This document shows positions 49,819 to 59,534 of a stretch of DNA of 64,000 nt, in pieces. How positions within the stretch are numbered: position 1 is the stretch's first letter; each line of letters opens with the position of its first letter. The position numbers and the translations under genes are program-made. Source of the stretch: VRUE01 sp963745915 (GTDB lineage Bacteria; Actinomycetota; Thermoleophilia; Solirubrobacterales; 70-9); the NCBI GenBank assembly GCA_963745915.1, contig CAVUZA010000002.1, positions 1,736,001-1,800,000 on the forward strand. Reading direction: 5' to 3'. The notes under the pieces are model-generated. The model ran no database searches, was not told where the DNA came from, and saw only the letters and a list, made by a program, of their open reading frames with translations.

Positions 49819-51340
49819 ATGGCGGTGACCGTTCCCTCGCTGGTGCTGGTGATCCTCGACGGCTGGGGCCTCGCCCCGCCGGGGCCGGGCAACGCGATCT
49901 CGCTCGCCGAGACGCCGGTCTTCGACCGGCTCTGGGAGCGCTTCCCGCACACGCAGCTCTCCGCCCAGGGGCGCGACGTCGGCCTGCCCGAGGGCCAGAT
50001 GGGCAACTCGGAGGTCGGCCACCTCAACCTCGGCGCCGGGGCGATCGTCAAGCAGGACCTGGCCCGGATCGACGACGCGATCGCCGACGGCAGCTTCTTC
50101 GACAACGAGGCGCTGCTCGCCGCCTGCGACGCCGCCCGGCGCAGCCCGCGCGGCCGCCTGCACCTGCTCGGCCTGGTCTCCGACGGCGGCGTCCACTCGG
50201 GCTGGGAGCACATCGAGGCGACGATCGAGCTCGCCTCCCAGGAGGGGGTCCCCGACGTCGTCTTCCACGCCTTCACCGACGGCCGCGACACCCTGCCGCA
50301 CGGCGGCCGCGGCTACCTCGCCGAGCTCGAGCGCTGGCTGCGCCAGGCCGGCCGGGTCGGCACCGTCGGCGGCCGCTACTACGCGATGGACCGCGACACC
50401 CGCTGGGAGCGGACCAAGCTCGCCTACGACGCGATCGTCCACGCCCAGGGCCTGCGCGCCGCCAGCTCCGCGGAGGCGATCGAGGCCTCCTACGAGCGCG
50501 AGGAGACCGACGAGTTCGTCAAGCCGACCGTGATCGGCGACTACGACGGGGTCGAGGCCGGCGACGTCGCCTTCTTCGTCAACTTCCGCCCCGACCGGGC
50601 GCGGCAGATGACCCGCGCCCTGGCCGAACCCGGCTTCGAGGAGTTCTCGCGCTCCGGCGGGCCGCAGCTCGGCGCTGACGACGATGACCGAGTACCGAAA
50701 GGGCTGGCCCTACCCGGTCGCCTTCCCCGAGGCGCGGCCGCAGACGACCCTGGCGGAGACGATCTCGGCCGCCGGCGGTCGCCAGCTGCACGTCGCCGAG
50801 ACCGAGAAGTACGCCCACGTCACCTACTTCTTCAACGGCGGCCGCGAGCAGGAGTGGGAGGGGGAGGAGCGGCGCCTGGTCGAGTCCCCGCGCGACGTGC
50901 CCACCTACGACCACAAGCCGCAGATGAGCGCCCGCGCCGCGGCCGACGCCTTCGGCGGCGAGTGGGGGTCGGGCGATTTCCGCTTCGGGATCATCAACTT
51001 CGCCAATCCCGACATGGTCGGCCACACCGGCGTGATCCCGGCCGCGGTGGCTGCGGTCGAGGAGGTCGACGGCTGCCTCGGCGACGTGGTCGAGGCGGTG
51101 AGCGCCGGCGGCGGCGCCTGCATCGTCACCGCCGACCACGGCAACTGCGACCACATGCTCGAGCCCGACGGCTCGCCGAACACGGCGCACTCGCTCAACC
51201 CGGTGCCGCTGATCGTCACCGCCGAGGGCCTCGAGCTGCGCGAGAGCGGCATCCTCGCCGACGTCGCCCCGACCGCCCTCGATCTGCTCGGCATCCCCCA
51301 GCCCGCGGCGATGACCGGCCGCTCGCTGATCGCCGAGTGA
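49819..51340 (+). CDS. gpmI: 2,3-bisphosphoglycerate-independent phosphoglycerate mutase, one frameshift
   Basis: A ~506-residue GpmI. First frame: LVILDGWGLAPPGPGNAISL, GNSEVGHLNLGAG (catalytic Ser), DGGVHSGWEHI, DGRDTLP. Near 50673 an extra G (CTCGGCGCTG, expected CTCGCGCTG) shifts to the frame TMTEYRKGWPYPVAFPE onward, with NFANPDMVGHTG and VTADHGNCDHML carrying metal ligands. Removing one base restores the full enzyme. Uses two Mn ions, no cofactor. Confidence 0.93.
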
Positions 51341-51378
51341 TCGATTGACCCACGAATAGGGTGGTCAACCGATCACTC
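51335..51378. terminator. 16-bp inverted repeat over the gpmI stop
   Basis: GAGTGATCGATTGACC (51335-51350) pairs with GGTCAACCGATCACTC (51363-51378), one mismatch, 12-base loop. It includes the gpmI stop and ends seven bases before the tgt ATG. May terminate gpmI or be an operator/leader of tgt. Confidence 0.55.
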
Positions 51379-51385
51379 GACCGAG

Positions 51386-52603
51386 ATGCGGACCGAACCG
51401 GACAGGCTTAGATTCGAGATCGCGGCGAGGGACGGCGCGGCGCGGACCGGCGTGCTGCACACCGCGCACGGCGAGGTGCGGACGCCGGCCTTCATCCCGC
51501 TGGCGACGAAAGGGAGCGTGCGCGGGCTCGAGGCCCGCGAGGTGGCCGCGCTCGGCTACCAGCTGATCCTCGGCAACACCTACCACCTGTTCGTCTCGCC
51601 GGGGCCGGAGCGGATCGCCGCCGCCGGCGGCCTGCACGGGTTCATCGGCTGGGAGCGGGCGCTGATCACCGACTCGGGCGGCTTCCAGGTCTTCTCCCTC
51701 GCCCACGGCGGGGTGGCGAACGAGGTCAAGGGCAGCGGCCGCCCCGGCGGCGGCGCGCACGGCTCGGTGGTCTCGATCGAGGAGGAGGGGGTCCACTTCC
51801 GCTCCTACCGCGACGGCGCCGAGCTGTTCATCTCGCCGGAGGTCTCGATGCAGGTGCAGGCGGCGCTCGGCTCCGACATAGCCCTCGTCTTCGACGAGTG
51901 CACCCCCTTTCACGCCGAGCGCGAGTACACCGCGCGCTCGACCGAGCGCACCCACCGCTGGCTCGACCGCTGCCTCGCCTGGCACGGCGAGCACGGGCCC
52001 GGGCGCCAGGCCGTCTTCGGCATCGTCCAGGGCGGCGTCTACGAGGACCTGCGCCGCGAGTCGGCCGAGCGGGTGTCCGCCGCCGCCGTCGACGGCATCG
52101 CGATCGGCGGCACCCTGGGGCGCGACAAGGAGGAGATGCGCGAGGTGCTGGCGATGACCGCGCCGCTGCTGCCGGCCGCGGCGCCCAAGCACCTGCTCGG
52201 CATCGGCGAGGTCGACGACCTGCTCGCCGGCATCGCCCTCGGCCTCGACGTCTTCGACTGCGCCGTGCCGACCCGGCTCGCCCGCCACGGCGTGGCCCTC
52301 GTCGCCGACCCCGGCAACCGCTTCCGCCTCGACCTGCGCAAGTCCGGCCATGAGGGCGACCGCCGCCCGCTCGCCGAGGGCTGTCCCTGCCCGGCCTGCA
52401 GCCGCCACGACCGCGACTACCTCAGCTACCTCTCCCGCGCCGAGGAGCTGACCGCGGTCCGCCTCCTCTGCCTCCACAACCTGACCTACCTGCAGGAGTT
52501 GATCGAGGGCGCCCGCCGGGCGATCGAGGCCCAGGCCTTCGCCGCCTACTCGGCCGCCGTCCTCGACGGCGCCGCCCCCTGGTCTATTCGGTGTTCTTCT
52601 TGA
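51386..52603 (+). CDS. tgt: Queuine/archaeosine-type tRNA-ribosyltransferase
   Basis: A 405-residue Tgt: TPAFIPLATKGSVRGLEARE, ALITDSGGFQVFSLA (catalytic Asp), EVSMQVQAALGSDIALVFDE, VPTRLARHGVAL and zinc ligands in CPCPACSRHDRDYLS and LLCLHNLTYL. It exchanges guanine for queuine or preQ1 in tRNA anticodons. ATG 51386. C-terminal 20 bases overlap the convergent kinase gene. Confidence 0.95.
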   Translation: MRTEPDRLRFEIAARDGAARTGVLHTAHGEVRTPAFIPLATKGSVRGLEAREVAALGYQLILGNTYHLFVSPGPERIAAAGGLHGFIGWERALITDSGGFQVFSLAHGGVANEVKGSGRPGGGAHGSVVSIEEEGVHFRSYRDGAELFISPEVSMQVQAALGSDIALVFDECTPFHAEREYTARSTERTHRWLDRCLAWHGEHGPGRQAVFGIVQGGVYEDLRRESAERVSAAAVDGIAIGGTLGRDKEEMREVLAMTAPLLPAAAPKHLLGIGEVDDLLAGIALGLDVFDCAVPTRLARHGVALVADPGNRFRLDLRKSGHEGDRRPLAEGCPCPACSRHDRDYLSYLSRAEELTAVRLLCLHNLTYLQELIEGARRAIEAQAFAAYSAAVLDGAAPWSIRCSS

Positions 52604-53807
52604 CCAGCTCCTTGAATTCTTCGACCACCTTGTCGACGGTGGAGCCGGCGACTTCGGTCGCCTTGACGCCGGTCGCCTTGTCGGTGGTGTAGATCACCGC
52701 GGCGGCGACCGCGGCGGCGATCAGGACCAGGGCGACGAGGGCGAGGACGAACCTGGCGAAGCGCGAGAAGGGGCTGCGCCGGTGCGGGGCGGCGGCGGGC
52801 GCCGCAGGCGGTGCGGGCGGCGGCGGGATGCGCGGCTCGGGGCGCCGGGTCGGCGAGGGCGCCGGCCGGTACTCGGTCTGCGCGGTCTGGTCGATGCGGC
52901 GGGTCGCGGTCTCGCCGCCGAGCACGCTGGTCGCCGCCGTGCCCTCGCCCTCGGGCAGGGTCACGTCCTCGCCCTGCATGCCCAGCTCCAGGCCGCCGGC
53001 GAGTTCGCCGGCGCTGGCGTAGCGGCGCCCGGGGTCGCCCTCCAGCGCGCGCAGCACCGCGGCGCCCAGCGTCTCGGGCACGGCGTCGTTGTAGGTCGTG
53101 GGCGGCAGCGGCTTCTCGTTCTGCTGGCGCACGGCCAGCTCGGCCAGGGTCGAGCCCTCGTACGGCAGGCGACCGGTGAGGAACTGGTAGAGGACGACGC
53201 CGAGCGCGTAGACGTCGGTGGCCGGGGTCGCCTCCTCGCCGCGCACCTGCTCGGGCGAGAGGTAGGCGGCGGTGCCGACCACCGAGCCGACCTGGGTGAT
53301 GCGCGTCTGTTCGACCGCGCGGGCGATGCCGAAGTCGGTCAGCTTGACCGTCATCTCGCCGCCGCCGACCGGGCCGCCGACGATCATCAGGTTGCCCGGC
53401 TTGACGTCGCGGTGGATGATCCCGCGCCGGTGGGCGTAGTCGAGCCCGGCGCAGGCCTGGGCGCCGACCTCGGCCGTGGTCTCGGCGTCGAGCGGCCCCT
53501 GGCGCTGCAGGATCTGGGCCCCGGAGCGGCCCTGCACGTACTCCATGACGATGTAGTGGCGGCCCTCGTCGATGCCGGTGTCGTAGACCTGGACGATGTT
53601 GGGGTGGATCAGCTTCGCCACCGCCAGCGCCTCGCGGCGGAAGCGGGCGACGAAGCGCTCGTCGTCGGAGAGGTGCTCGGCGAGGATCTTGACCGCGACC
53701 GTGCGCTCCAGGGTCAGGTCGGTCGCCATGTGGACGCTCGACATCCCGCCCGAGCCGAGGCGCTCGCCGATCTCATAGCGGCCCGAGAGGGTGCTCGGCG
53801 GCGTCAT
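52584..53807 (-). CDS. Membrane Ser/Thr protein kinase (Pkn-type)
   Basis: A 407-residue Hanks-type kinase: glycine loop GRYEIGERLGSGGMSSVHMA, VAVKIL (Lys), HRDVKPGNLMI, LTDFGIARAVEQ, VGTAAYLSPEQVRGEE. A Pro/Ala-rich linker and one membrane helix near residues 350-372 follow, then a short outside tail of ~30 residues, EVAGSTVDKVVEEFKELVKK, without PASTA repeats. ATG at 53805-53807. Overlaps the lipoprotein gene upstream by four bases, so they are co-expressed. Confidence 0.92.
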   Translation of the reverse strand: MTPPSTLSGRYEIGERLGSGGMSSVHMATDLTLERTVAVKILAEHLSDDERFVARFRREALAVAKLIHPNIVQVYDTGIDEGRHYIVMEYVQGRSGAQILQRQGPLDAETTAEVGAQACAGLDYAHRRGIIHRDVKPGNLMIVGGPVGGGEMTVKLTDFGIARAVEQTRITQVGSVVGTAAYLSPEQVRGEEATPATDVYALGVVLYQFLTGRLPYEGSTLAELAVRQQNEKPLPPTTYNDAVPETLGAAVLRALEGDPGRRYASAGELAGGLELGMQGEDVTLPEGEGTAATSVLGGETATRRIDQTAQTEYRPAPSPTRRPEPRIPPPPAPPAAPAAAPHRRSPFSRFARFVLALVALVLIAAAVAAAVIYTTDKATGVKATEVAGSTVDKVVEEFKELVKKNTE

Positions 53808-54370
53808 CCTTCGCCTTCCGGCGCGGCCGGTTCGGCCGGGCTGATCCCGCCCGGGGCGCCGGTGCCGCCGCCTTCTTCGGCCGGGCTGGACGGAGTTTCC
53901 GCCGGCGTCGTTTCGGCCGGCTGCCCCTTGCCGGGGGAGGTGCGTTCTTCTTCGGGTTCCCGCGCTTCGCTTTCGCGCTGTTCGCGTTCGGCCTTCTTCT
54001 GCTGACCGGGCGGCTGGCTGCGTTCGGTGGTCGTCGTCTCGGTGCTCGGCGCGGTCGTTTCGGCGGTCGTTTCTTCGCAGGTGGTGACCACTTCGTCGAG
54101 GCGGGTGACGCCGGCCTGCAGGGCCCGCTTCAGCTTCGGGTCGACGTCTTCGAGGGCTTCGACCTGGGCGCCGACTTCCTGCGCCGCGTCGGCGGCGCCG
54201 ACGCATTCGCCTTCGCTCGCCAGCCGCTTCACCGTGTCGAGGTTGTCGGTGATTTCCTGGGCGGTCGTCCCCGGCAGCAGCTTGGCGTCTTCGCCGCCGC
54301 AGGAGACGAGCGCGAAGGCGGTGGCGAGCCCGAGGGCGAGAGCGAGGGGGAAGGTGGCCAGGCTGCGCAC
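53804..54370 (-). CDS. Lipoprotein with charged low-complexity tail
   Basis: A 188-residue protein from GTG 54370. Signal ALGLATAFALVSCGGEDAK has a lipobox. A ~80-residue helical part (ITDNLDTVKRLASEGECVGA ... TRLDEVVTTCEE, two Cys) is followed by Thr/Glu/Gln/Pro-rich low complexity. It is next to the kinase gene and may be its extracellular partner; that is inference. Confidence 0.7.
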   Translation of the reverse strand: MRSLATFPLALALGLATAFALVSCGGEDAKLLPGTTAQEITDNLDTVKRLASEGECVGAADAAQEVGAQVEALEDVDPKLKRALQAGVTRLDEVVTTCEETTAETTAPSTETTTTERSQPPGQQKKAEREQRESEAREPEEERTSPGKGQPAETTPAETPSSPAEEGGGTGAPGGISPAEPAAPEGEG

Positions 54371-54423
54371 CCGTGCGAGTCTAGAGAACCCCCGGGGCCG
54401 GAGATTTGCCTGCAAATCGCCGC

Positions 54424-55161
54424 TCACTGGCCGGTGTAGAGGCGGTCGGCGAGGCGTCTGGGCAGGCCGGCGTCGATGATCGGCCCGGCGGCGAGCTCGA
54501 CCTCGTAGGCGACGCGGTGGTAGCGGGCGGTCATCGCCTCGGTGTCGAGCTCGAGCCAGGCGGCGCGCGGGTCGCCGTCGCGCGGCTGGCCGACGCTGCC
54601 GGGGTTGACCAGCCACTCGCCCTCGCTGAGGTCGAGCAGGGCGCCGTCGCTGGCCTGCGCGGCGCGGGTTTCGCCGCGCCCGGCGAGCGGCCGGTTGAAG
54701 AAGAGCGCGACGTGCGAGTGGCCGATCAGGGCGATGCGGTCCTCGTGGGCGTCCATCGCCGCCTCGGCCTGGTCGCGGGCGAGGACGTACTCCCAGACCG
54801 GGTCGCTGGGCGAGGCGTGGAAGAGGCCGAAGCCGGCGCGGGCGCCGGCCGGGTCGAGCTCGCGCAGGAACTCGAGGGTGCGATCGGCGACGTTGCGCCG
54901 TGTCCACTCGACCGCGACCGCCGCCGCCTCGGAGAAGGAGCCGATGTCGAGCCCGCCGAGCACGGCGATGTCGTGGTTGCCGACCAGGCAGACGTCGCAG
55001 CGCTCGCGCACCAGGTCGGCGCAGGCGTCGGGCTCGACCCCGTAGCCGATCACGTCGCCGAGGCACCAAATCTCCTCGACCGCGGCGATCCGCACGTCGT
55101 CGAGCACGGCCTCGAGCGCCGGCAGGTTGGCGTGGATGTCGGTTATCGCCGCGACGCGCAC
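54424..55161 (-). CDS. Metallophosphoesterase (YfcE/MJ0936-like)
   Basis: A 245-residue phosphoesterase with motifs VAAITDIHANLPALEAVLDD (Asp-x-His), CLGDVIGYG, LVGNHDIAVLGG, ALIGHSHVALFF and NPGSVGQPRD. Dinuclear metal centre; probable cyclic nucleotide or phosphodiester hydrolase. Start GTG 55161. Divergent from argS. Confidence 0.9.
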   Translation of the reverse strand: MRVAAITDIHANLPALEAVLDDVRIAAVEEIWCLGDVIGYGVEPDACADLVRERCDVCLVGNHDIAVLGGLDIGSFSEAAAVAVEWTRRNVADRTLEFLRELDPAGARAGFGLFHASPSDPVWEYVLARDQAEAAMDAHEDRIALIGHSHVALFFNRPLAGRGETRAAQASDGALLDLSEGEWLVNPGSVGQPRDGDPRAAWLELDTEAMTARYHRVAYEVELAAGPIIDAGLPRRLADRLYTGQ

Positions 55162-55209
55162 CTCGGCCAGCCTACTTCGCGGCTCTGCCCTCCATACGAT
55201 GGCGCGACG

Positions 55210-56850
55210 ATGGCGAGCACCGACCCGATCGCCGAGCTCCGCTCCGCCGTGGAAGCGGCCGCCCGCTCGCTGCGCGACGGCGAGCCGATCGGCCCCGAGC
55301 CGACCCTCGAGCGGCCGCCGAAGCCGGAGCTGGGCGACTACAGCTCCAACGCGGCGATGCTGCTCGCGGCGCCGCTCGGCGAAGCGCCCCGCGAGGTCGC
55401 CGCCCGGCTGGCCGCCGAGCTCGAGCGCGAGCTGGGCGACGACCTGGAGCGGGTCGAGGTCGCCGGCCCCGGCTTCGTCAACCTCTTCCTCGCCGACGCC
55501 TGGTTCCGGCGGGCGATGGCGAGCCTCGGGGCGGCCGGCGAGGACCTGGGCCCGGCGGCGGCGCCCGCGCCCGAGCGCGTCCTGGTCGAGTTCGTCTCCG
55601 CCAACCCGACCGGCCCCCTGCACATCGGCGGCGGCCGCCACGCCGCCTACGGCGACGTCCTCGTCCGCCTGCTGGAGGCGGTCGGCCACGAGGTCGAGCG
55701 CGAGTTCTACGTCAACGACGCCGGCGGCCAGGTCGAGCGTTTCGCCGCCTCGATCGCCGCCCGCATGCGCGGCGAGGAGCCGCCCGAGGACGGCTACGGC
55801 GGCGAGTACGTGATCGGGCTGGGCGAGCGGATCGGGGCCGAGGGCGGCGACGCCGGCGACCTCGAGGCGCTCGGCCACCGCGGCGTCGAGCTGATCCTCG
55901 AGCAGGTGCGGGCGACGCTCGACCGCTTCGGCGTGCGCTTCGACAACTGGTTCTCCGAGCGCGACCTCTACGCGCGCGGCGAGGTCGAGCAGGCCCTGGG
56001 CCAGCTCGAGCGCGAAGGCCACACCTACCGCAGCGAAGAGGCGCTCTGGCTGCGGACGACGAGCTTCGGCGACGACAAGGACCGGGTGCTGATCCGCGCC
56101 AACGGCGAGCCGACCTACCTGGCCGCCGACGTCGCCTACCACTGGGACAAGCTGGAGCGCGGCTTCGGCCGCCTGGTCGACGTGCTCGGCGCCGACCACC
56201 ACGGCTACGTCGCCCGCCTGCGCGCCGCGATCGCCGGGCTCGGCGCCGACCCCGAGCGCTTCGAGGCGTTGATCATGCGACTCGTGCACGTGGTCGAGAG
56301 CGGCGAGCGGCTGCAGATGTCGAAGCGCACCGGCGAGTTCGTCGGCCTCGACGAGCTGCTCGACGACATCGGCCCGGACGCCACCCGCTGGTTCATGCTC
56401 TGGCGCAGCCACGACACCGAAGTCGACCTCGACCTCGACCTCGCCCGGCGCCAGTCCAACGACAACCCGGTCTACTACGTGCAGTACGCCCACGCCCGCA
56501 TCGCCAGCATCCTGCGCAAGGCCGAGCGCGACGCCGGCGCGGTCGCCGGCGGCGCCGGGGCGGCGACGCCGGGCACGGCGCTGGAGCCGGCCGAGCGCGA
56601 GCTGGTCAAGCGCCTGCTCGAGTACCCGGCCGAGGTTCGCGAGGCGGCCGAGCGCCGCGCCCCGCACCGGGTCTGCGCCTACTCGACCGCGGTCGCCGCC
56701 GACTTCCACGGCTTCTACCGCGACTGCCAGGTCGTCGGCGCCGAGGGCGAGGGCGTCGAGGAGTCGCGCCTGGCGCTCTCCCTGCTGACGATGCGGACGA
56801 TCGCCGCGGCACTCGGCCTGCTCGGGATCTCGGCCCCGGAGCGGATGTGA
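55210..56850 (+). CDS. argS: Arginyl-tRNA synthetase
   Basis: A 546-residue ArgRS: N-terminal add-1 domain (KPELGDYSSNAAMLLA), FVSANPTGPLHIGGGRHAAY (HIGH motif), YVNDAGGQVERFAASIAAR, ADHHGYVARLRAAIAGLG, QMSKRTGEFVGLDELLDDIG and a C-terminal DALR anticodon domain. Overlaps the next gene by one base (TGATG). Confidence 0.96.
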   Translation: MASTDPIAELRSAVEAAARSLRDGEPIGPEPTLERPPKPELGDYSSNAAMLLAAPLGEAPREVAARLAAELERELGDDLERVEVAGPGFVNLFLADAWFRRAMASLGAAGEDLGPAAAPAPERVLVEFVSANPTGPLHIGGGRHAAYGDVLVRLLEAVGHEVEREFYVNDAGGQVERFAASIAARMRGEEPPEDGYGGEYVIGLGERIGAEGGDAGDLEALGHRGVELILEQVRATLDRFGVRFDNWFSERDLYARGEVEQALGQLEREGHTYRSEEALWLRTTSFGDDKDRVLIRANGEPTYLAADVAYHWDKLERGFGRLVDVLGADHHGYVARLRAAIAGLGADPERFEALIMRLVHVVESGERLQMSKRTGEFVGLDELLDDIGPDATRWFMLWRSHDTEVDLDLDLARRQSNDNPVYYVQYAHARIASILRKAERDAGAVAGGAGAATPGTALEPAERELVKRLLEYPAEVREAAERRAPHRVCAYSTAVAADFHGFYRDCQVVGAEGEGVEESRLALSLLTMRTIAAALGLLGISAPERM

Positions 56851-57479
56851 TGCTCGGCCGGCGCAAGACCCCCGTCCTTGCCGAGGTGCCGCCGCCGCGC
56901 AGCGGCTCGGGCCGGCTCGGCGCCCTCGGGCGCGCCGAGCTCGACGCCTACGCCGAGCTGGTCAGCCGCCTCGACGGCGCCAGCCCGGTGCTGCTCAGCG
57001 GGCCGGCGAAGTCGGCCGTGGCCCTCGGCCTGGCCGCCGCGGGGCTGGCCGCCGGCCGCCGCGTGGCGCTGCTCGAGTGCGACCTAGCCGCCCCGACGCT
57101 GGCCGGCACCCTGGGGCTGCGCCCGCGCCCCGGCCTGCGCGAGTACCTCGACGGCGAGGCCGGGGCGGGGGAGATCGTGCAGCCGCTGCTGCTCGCCGGC
57201 CCGGCGTCGGGCCGGGCGGACGAGCCGCTCGTCTGCGTCGTCGCCGGCCGCGAGCAGCCGAGCCCGGTGGCGCTGATCGACTCCGAGCGCTGCGACCACG
57301 CGATCGCCAAGCTGCGCAACGCCTACGAGCTGCTGATCGTCGACGGCCCGCCGCTGGAGGAAGACCCCGACTCGCTGCGCGCCCTGGCCGAACACGCGGG
57401 CAAGACCCTGGTCTGCGGCGAGCGCAGCGAGATCCCCCGCCGCCTGCCGATGCCGGTCGACGGCATGGTCGTCACCTGA
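56850..57479 (+). CDS. MinD/CpsD-like P-loop protein with degenerate Walker A
   Basis: A 209-residue protein: SPVLLSGPAKSAVALGLAAA sits where Walker A would be, RVALLECDLAAPTLAGTLGL is a MinD/CpsD-type deviant loop, and YELLIVDGPPLEEDPDSLRA resembles Walker B. The Lys-Ser of the P-loop is kept but Gly residues are lost. Role unknown; coupled to argS by one-base overlap. Confidence 0.55.
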   Translation: MLGRRKTPVLAEVPPPRSGSGRLGALGRAELDAYAELVSRLDGASPVLLSGPAKSAVALGLAAAGLAAGRRVALLECDLAAPTLAGTLGLRPRPGLREYLDGEAGAGEIVQPLLLAGPASGRADEPLVCVVAGREQPSPVALIDSERCDHAIAKLRNAYELLIVDGPPLEEDPDSLRALAEHAGKTLVCGERSEIPRRLPMPVDGMVVT

Positions 57480-57947
57480 TCAGGGGTCGTAGCGGGAGAG
57501 GTCGGCCTCGAGCCGCTCGGCGGCCTCGCCCCGGGGCGCGGGGCGCGGCGGGGTGGGCGCCGCCTCGGCGGCCCGGCGCCAGCGGCCGATTCCCAGCCCC
57601 AGCGCGACCGCGGCGGCGAGGAAGGCTACGGCCGGCACCAGGTAGGCGGAGAGGTCGAAGCCCGAGCCCTCGGGCAGCGCCAGGACCTCGGGCCCGTACT
57701 GGGCGACGAGCGCGTCCTTGATCTCGGCCTTGCTGCGCCCGGCGGCGACCAGGCCGGCGACGTAGGCGCGCTCGCGCTGGGCCTGCGGCGCTTCGGAGAG
57801 CTCCAGCAGGGTGCCGCAGACCGGGCACATCACCTCGTCTTCGAGGTCGTTGAGGCTGGCCCGGGGGGCGGCCGTCGCGGCCGCGGGCAGGGCGAGGGCG
57901 AGGGTCGCCAGCGCGGCGAGGAGCGCGGCGCCCCTCACGCCCCTCAT
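57480..57947 (-). CDS. CcmH-like cytochrome c maturation protein
   Basis: A 155-residue membrane protein: signal, then LNDLEDEVMCPVCGTLLELS with the CxxC, QRERAYVAGLVAAGRSKAEI, QYGPEVLA and one C-terminal helix. CcmH reduces or holds the apocytochrome heme site. ATG 57947 overlaps the TlpA-like gene stop. Confidence 0.88.
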   Translation of the reverse strand: MRGVRGAALLAALATLALALPAAATAAPRASLNDLEDEVMCPVCGTLLELSEAPQAQRERAYVAGLVAAGRSKAEIKDALVAQYGPEVLALPEGSGFDLSAYLVPAVAFLAAAVALGLGIGRWRRAAEAAPTPPRPAPRGEAAERLEADLSRYDP

Positions 57948-58468
57948 GTGCGCCCTTCGATCGCCGGCACGACCCGCTCGCGCAGGAAGGCGTCGTCGGG
58001 GATCGGTCCGCGCCAGATCAGCGCCACCCGGCCGCGCGGGTCGACGAGGAAGTTCTCCGGCACGCCCCCGGCACCGAAGGCGCGGCTGCGCTCGTCGCCG
58101 ACCGAGCGCAGCTGCGGGTAGCCGGGCGGGAACTCGCGCAGGAAGGCGAGCGCGTCCTCCTCGTTGTCCTGGACGTTGATCCCGATCACGGTGACCCCGC
58201 GCGAGCGCCAGCGGCGCTGGAAGCGACCGAGCAGCGGCGCCTCCTCGCGGCAGGGGCCGCACCAGGAGGCCCAGAGGTTGACCAGCAGCCAGCGGCCGCG
58301 GTAGCTGGCGAGCGAGGCCCTACCGGGGCCGGGCAGGCGCGGCAGCGTCTCGTCCGGGACGCGGTCTCCGACCGCGATGCTGGCGCCGTTCTTGCTCAGC
58401 AGGCCAAAGCCGAGCAGGCCGACGACGGCCAGCACGGCGAGAACGGCGAGGAAGGCGCGGGCGCTCAC
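57944..58468 (-). CDS. Thioredoxin-like protein TlpA/ResA/CcmG
   Basis: A 174-residue membrane-anchored thioredoxin: N-terminal helix (AVLAVLAVVGLLGFGLLS), LVNLWASWCGPCREEAPLLG with CxxC, VIGINVQDNEEDALAF, GVPENFLVDPRGRV. Provides reductant to CcmH for cytochrome c. GTG 58468. Confidence 0.92.
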   Translation of the reverse strand: MSARAFLAVLAVLAVVGLLGFGLLSKNGASIAVGDRVPDETLPRLPGPGRASLASYRGRWLLVNLWASWCGPCREEAPLLGRFQRRWRSRGVTVIGINVQDNEEDALAFLREFPPGYPQLRSVGDERSRAFGAGGVPENFLVDPRGRVALIWRGPIPDDAFLRERVVPAIEGRT

Positions 58469-58493
58469 GGCGACGGACTCTAGTTCGCCGTCG

Positions 58494-58523
58494 GCGCCGG
58501 CCGCCCCGCAGGGCGGCCGGCGC
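58494..58523 (-). terminator. 13-bp GC hairpin terminator
   Basis: GCGCCGGCCGCCC (58494-58506) pairs with GGGCGGCCGGCGC (58511-58523), loop CGCA. Six bases beyond the stop of the secreted-protein gene at 58530. No clear U-run. Confidence 0.7.
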
Positions 58524-58529
58524 GGGGCC

Positions 58530-59399
58530 CTACTTCGAGCCGACCAGGCCCGACCTGCAGCGGTTCGCGTGGCGGACCAGGAGGCGGTCGATGAACACCG
58601 CCGAGTCCCACTGGCGGTCTCCCTGGTCGAAGAGGGAGAGGTAGAGCAGGTGGTTGCCGGGGCTGACCGGCGCCGAGGCGCGCAGCTTGCCCGTCGCTGC
58701 GTCGTAGGTCGTCCCCCTCGCCGCGGCGCGCGAGACCTTGGCGACCCCGGTGCCGTTGACGCTGATGATGTCGCGGCCGTGCCTGGTGGTGGCGAAGTCA
58801 CCGGGCGCCCGGATCACCGGGTTGCGGTTGTCGGAGGCGCTCCAGCGGGGCGAGTGGTCGATCTCGGCGATGAACGCGTCGTTGTATTCCGAGCCGACCC
58901 ACTCCGGGTACTCCTCGGAGAGGAACTTGAAGCGGAAGGAGAGGCAGTTGGCCCCCTTCGGCACCCGCACCCGGATCCGCCAGATGGTGACGTCGCGGGC
59001 GCCCCGGGTCTTGACACCGCCGTCCTTGCAGCCGGTCGCCGTGCCGTGGTTCTTGCGCAGGGCGAAGTGGGCGCAGCCGGTGGAGAGGATCGCGAAGGAC
59101 TCGCCCTTGCGGGGGAAGCCGGCGATCCGCCGGTGGCTCACCGCCACCGGGTCGTGCCCGGGCGGCACGGAGACGAACTTCGCCCGCACGAACTTGTCGC
59201 CGCGACCCTCGAAGATCGCTCGCGCCAGCTTGGTGGCGCCGCGGTCCGAGCGCGCGACGGGCTTGATCGGGTGCCCCTTCTTGCCGGCCAGTGCCATGCT
59301 CCCCAGACCGGCGGCGAGGATGCCGAGGGCCGCGGCGGTGGCGAGCAGGACACGGGCAGAGACCCGCGTCGCCCGGCCGGCGTTCACACTGCTTCTCAT
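58530..59399 (-). CDS. Secreted choice-of-anchor L domain protein
   Basis: A 289-residue secreted protein: signal (LATAAALGILAAGLGSMALA), then the choice-of-anchor L pattern FKFLSEEYPEWVGSEYNDAF and HLLYLSLFDQGDRQWDSAVF. Four Cys. Ligand or target unknown. Ribosome site GGAAGGTGA before ATG 59399. Confidence 0.75.
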   Translation of the reverse strand: MRSSVNAGRATRVSARVLLATAAALGILAAGLGSMALAGKKGHPIKPVARSDRGATKLARAIFEGRGDKFVRAKFVSVPPGHDPVAVSHRRIAGFPRKGESFAILSTGCAHFALRKNHGTATGCKDGGVKTRGARDVTIWRIRVRVPKGANCLSFRFKFLSEEYPEWVGSEYNDAFIAEIDHSPRWSASDNRNPVIRAPGDFATTRHGRDIISVNGTGVAKVSRAAARGTTYDAATGKLRASAPVSPGNHLLYLSLFDQGDRQWDSAVFIDRLLVRHANRCRSGLVGSK

Positions 59400-59534
59400 C
59401 TGGAATCACCTTCCCTGTCGAGTGGCGCAGATCGGTCGGAGGACGTCGAGCACATCGCTGCCCTCCGCGCGCTGCCTCACCCCCAAGCGCTACCCATCGC
59501 TGCGGTCCCGAAACCCCGGTTCTGTGTGCGCTCG

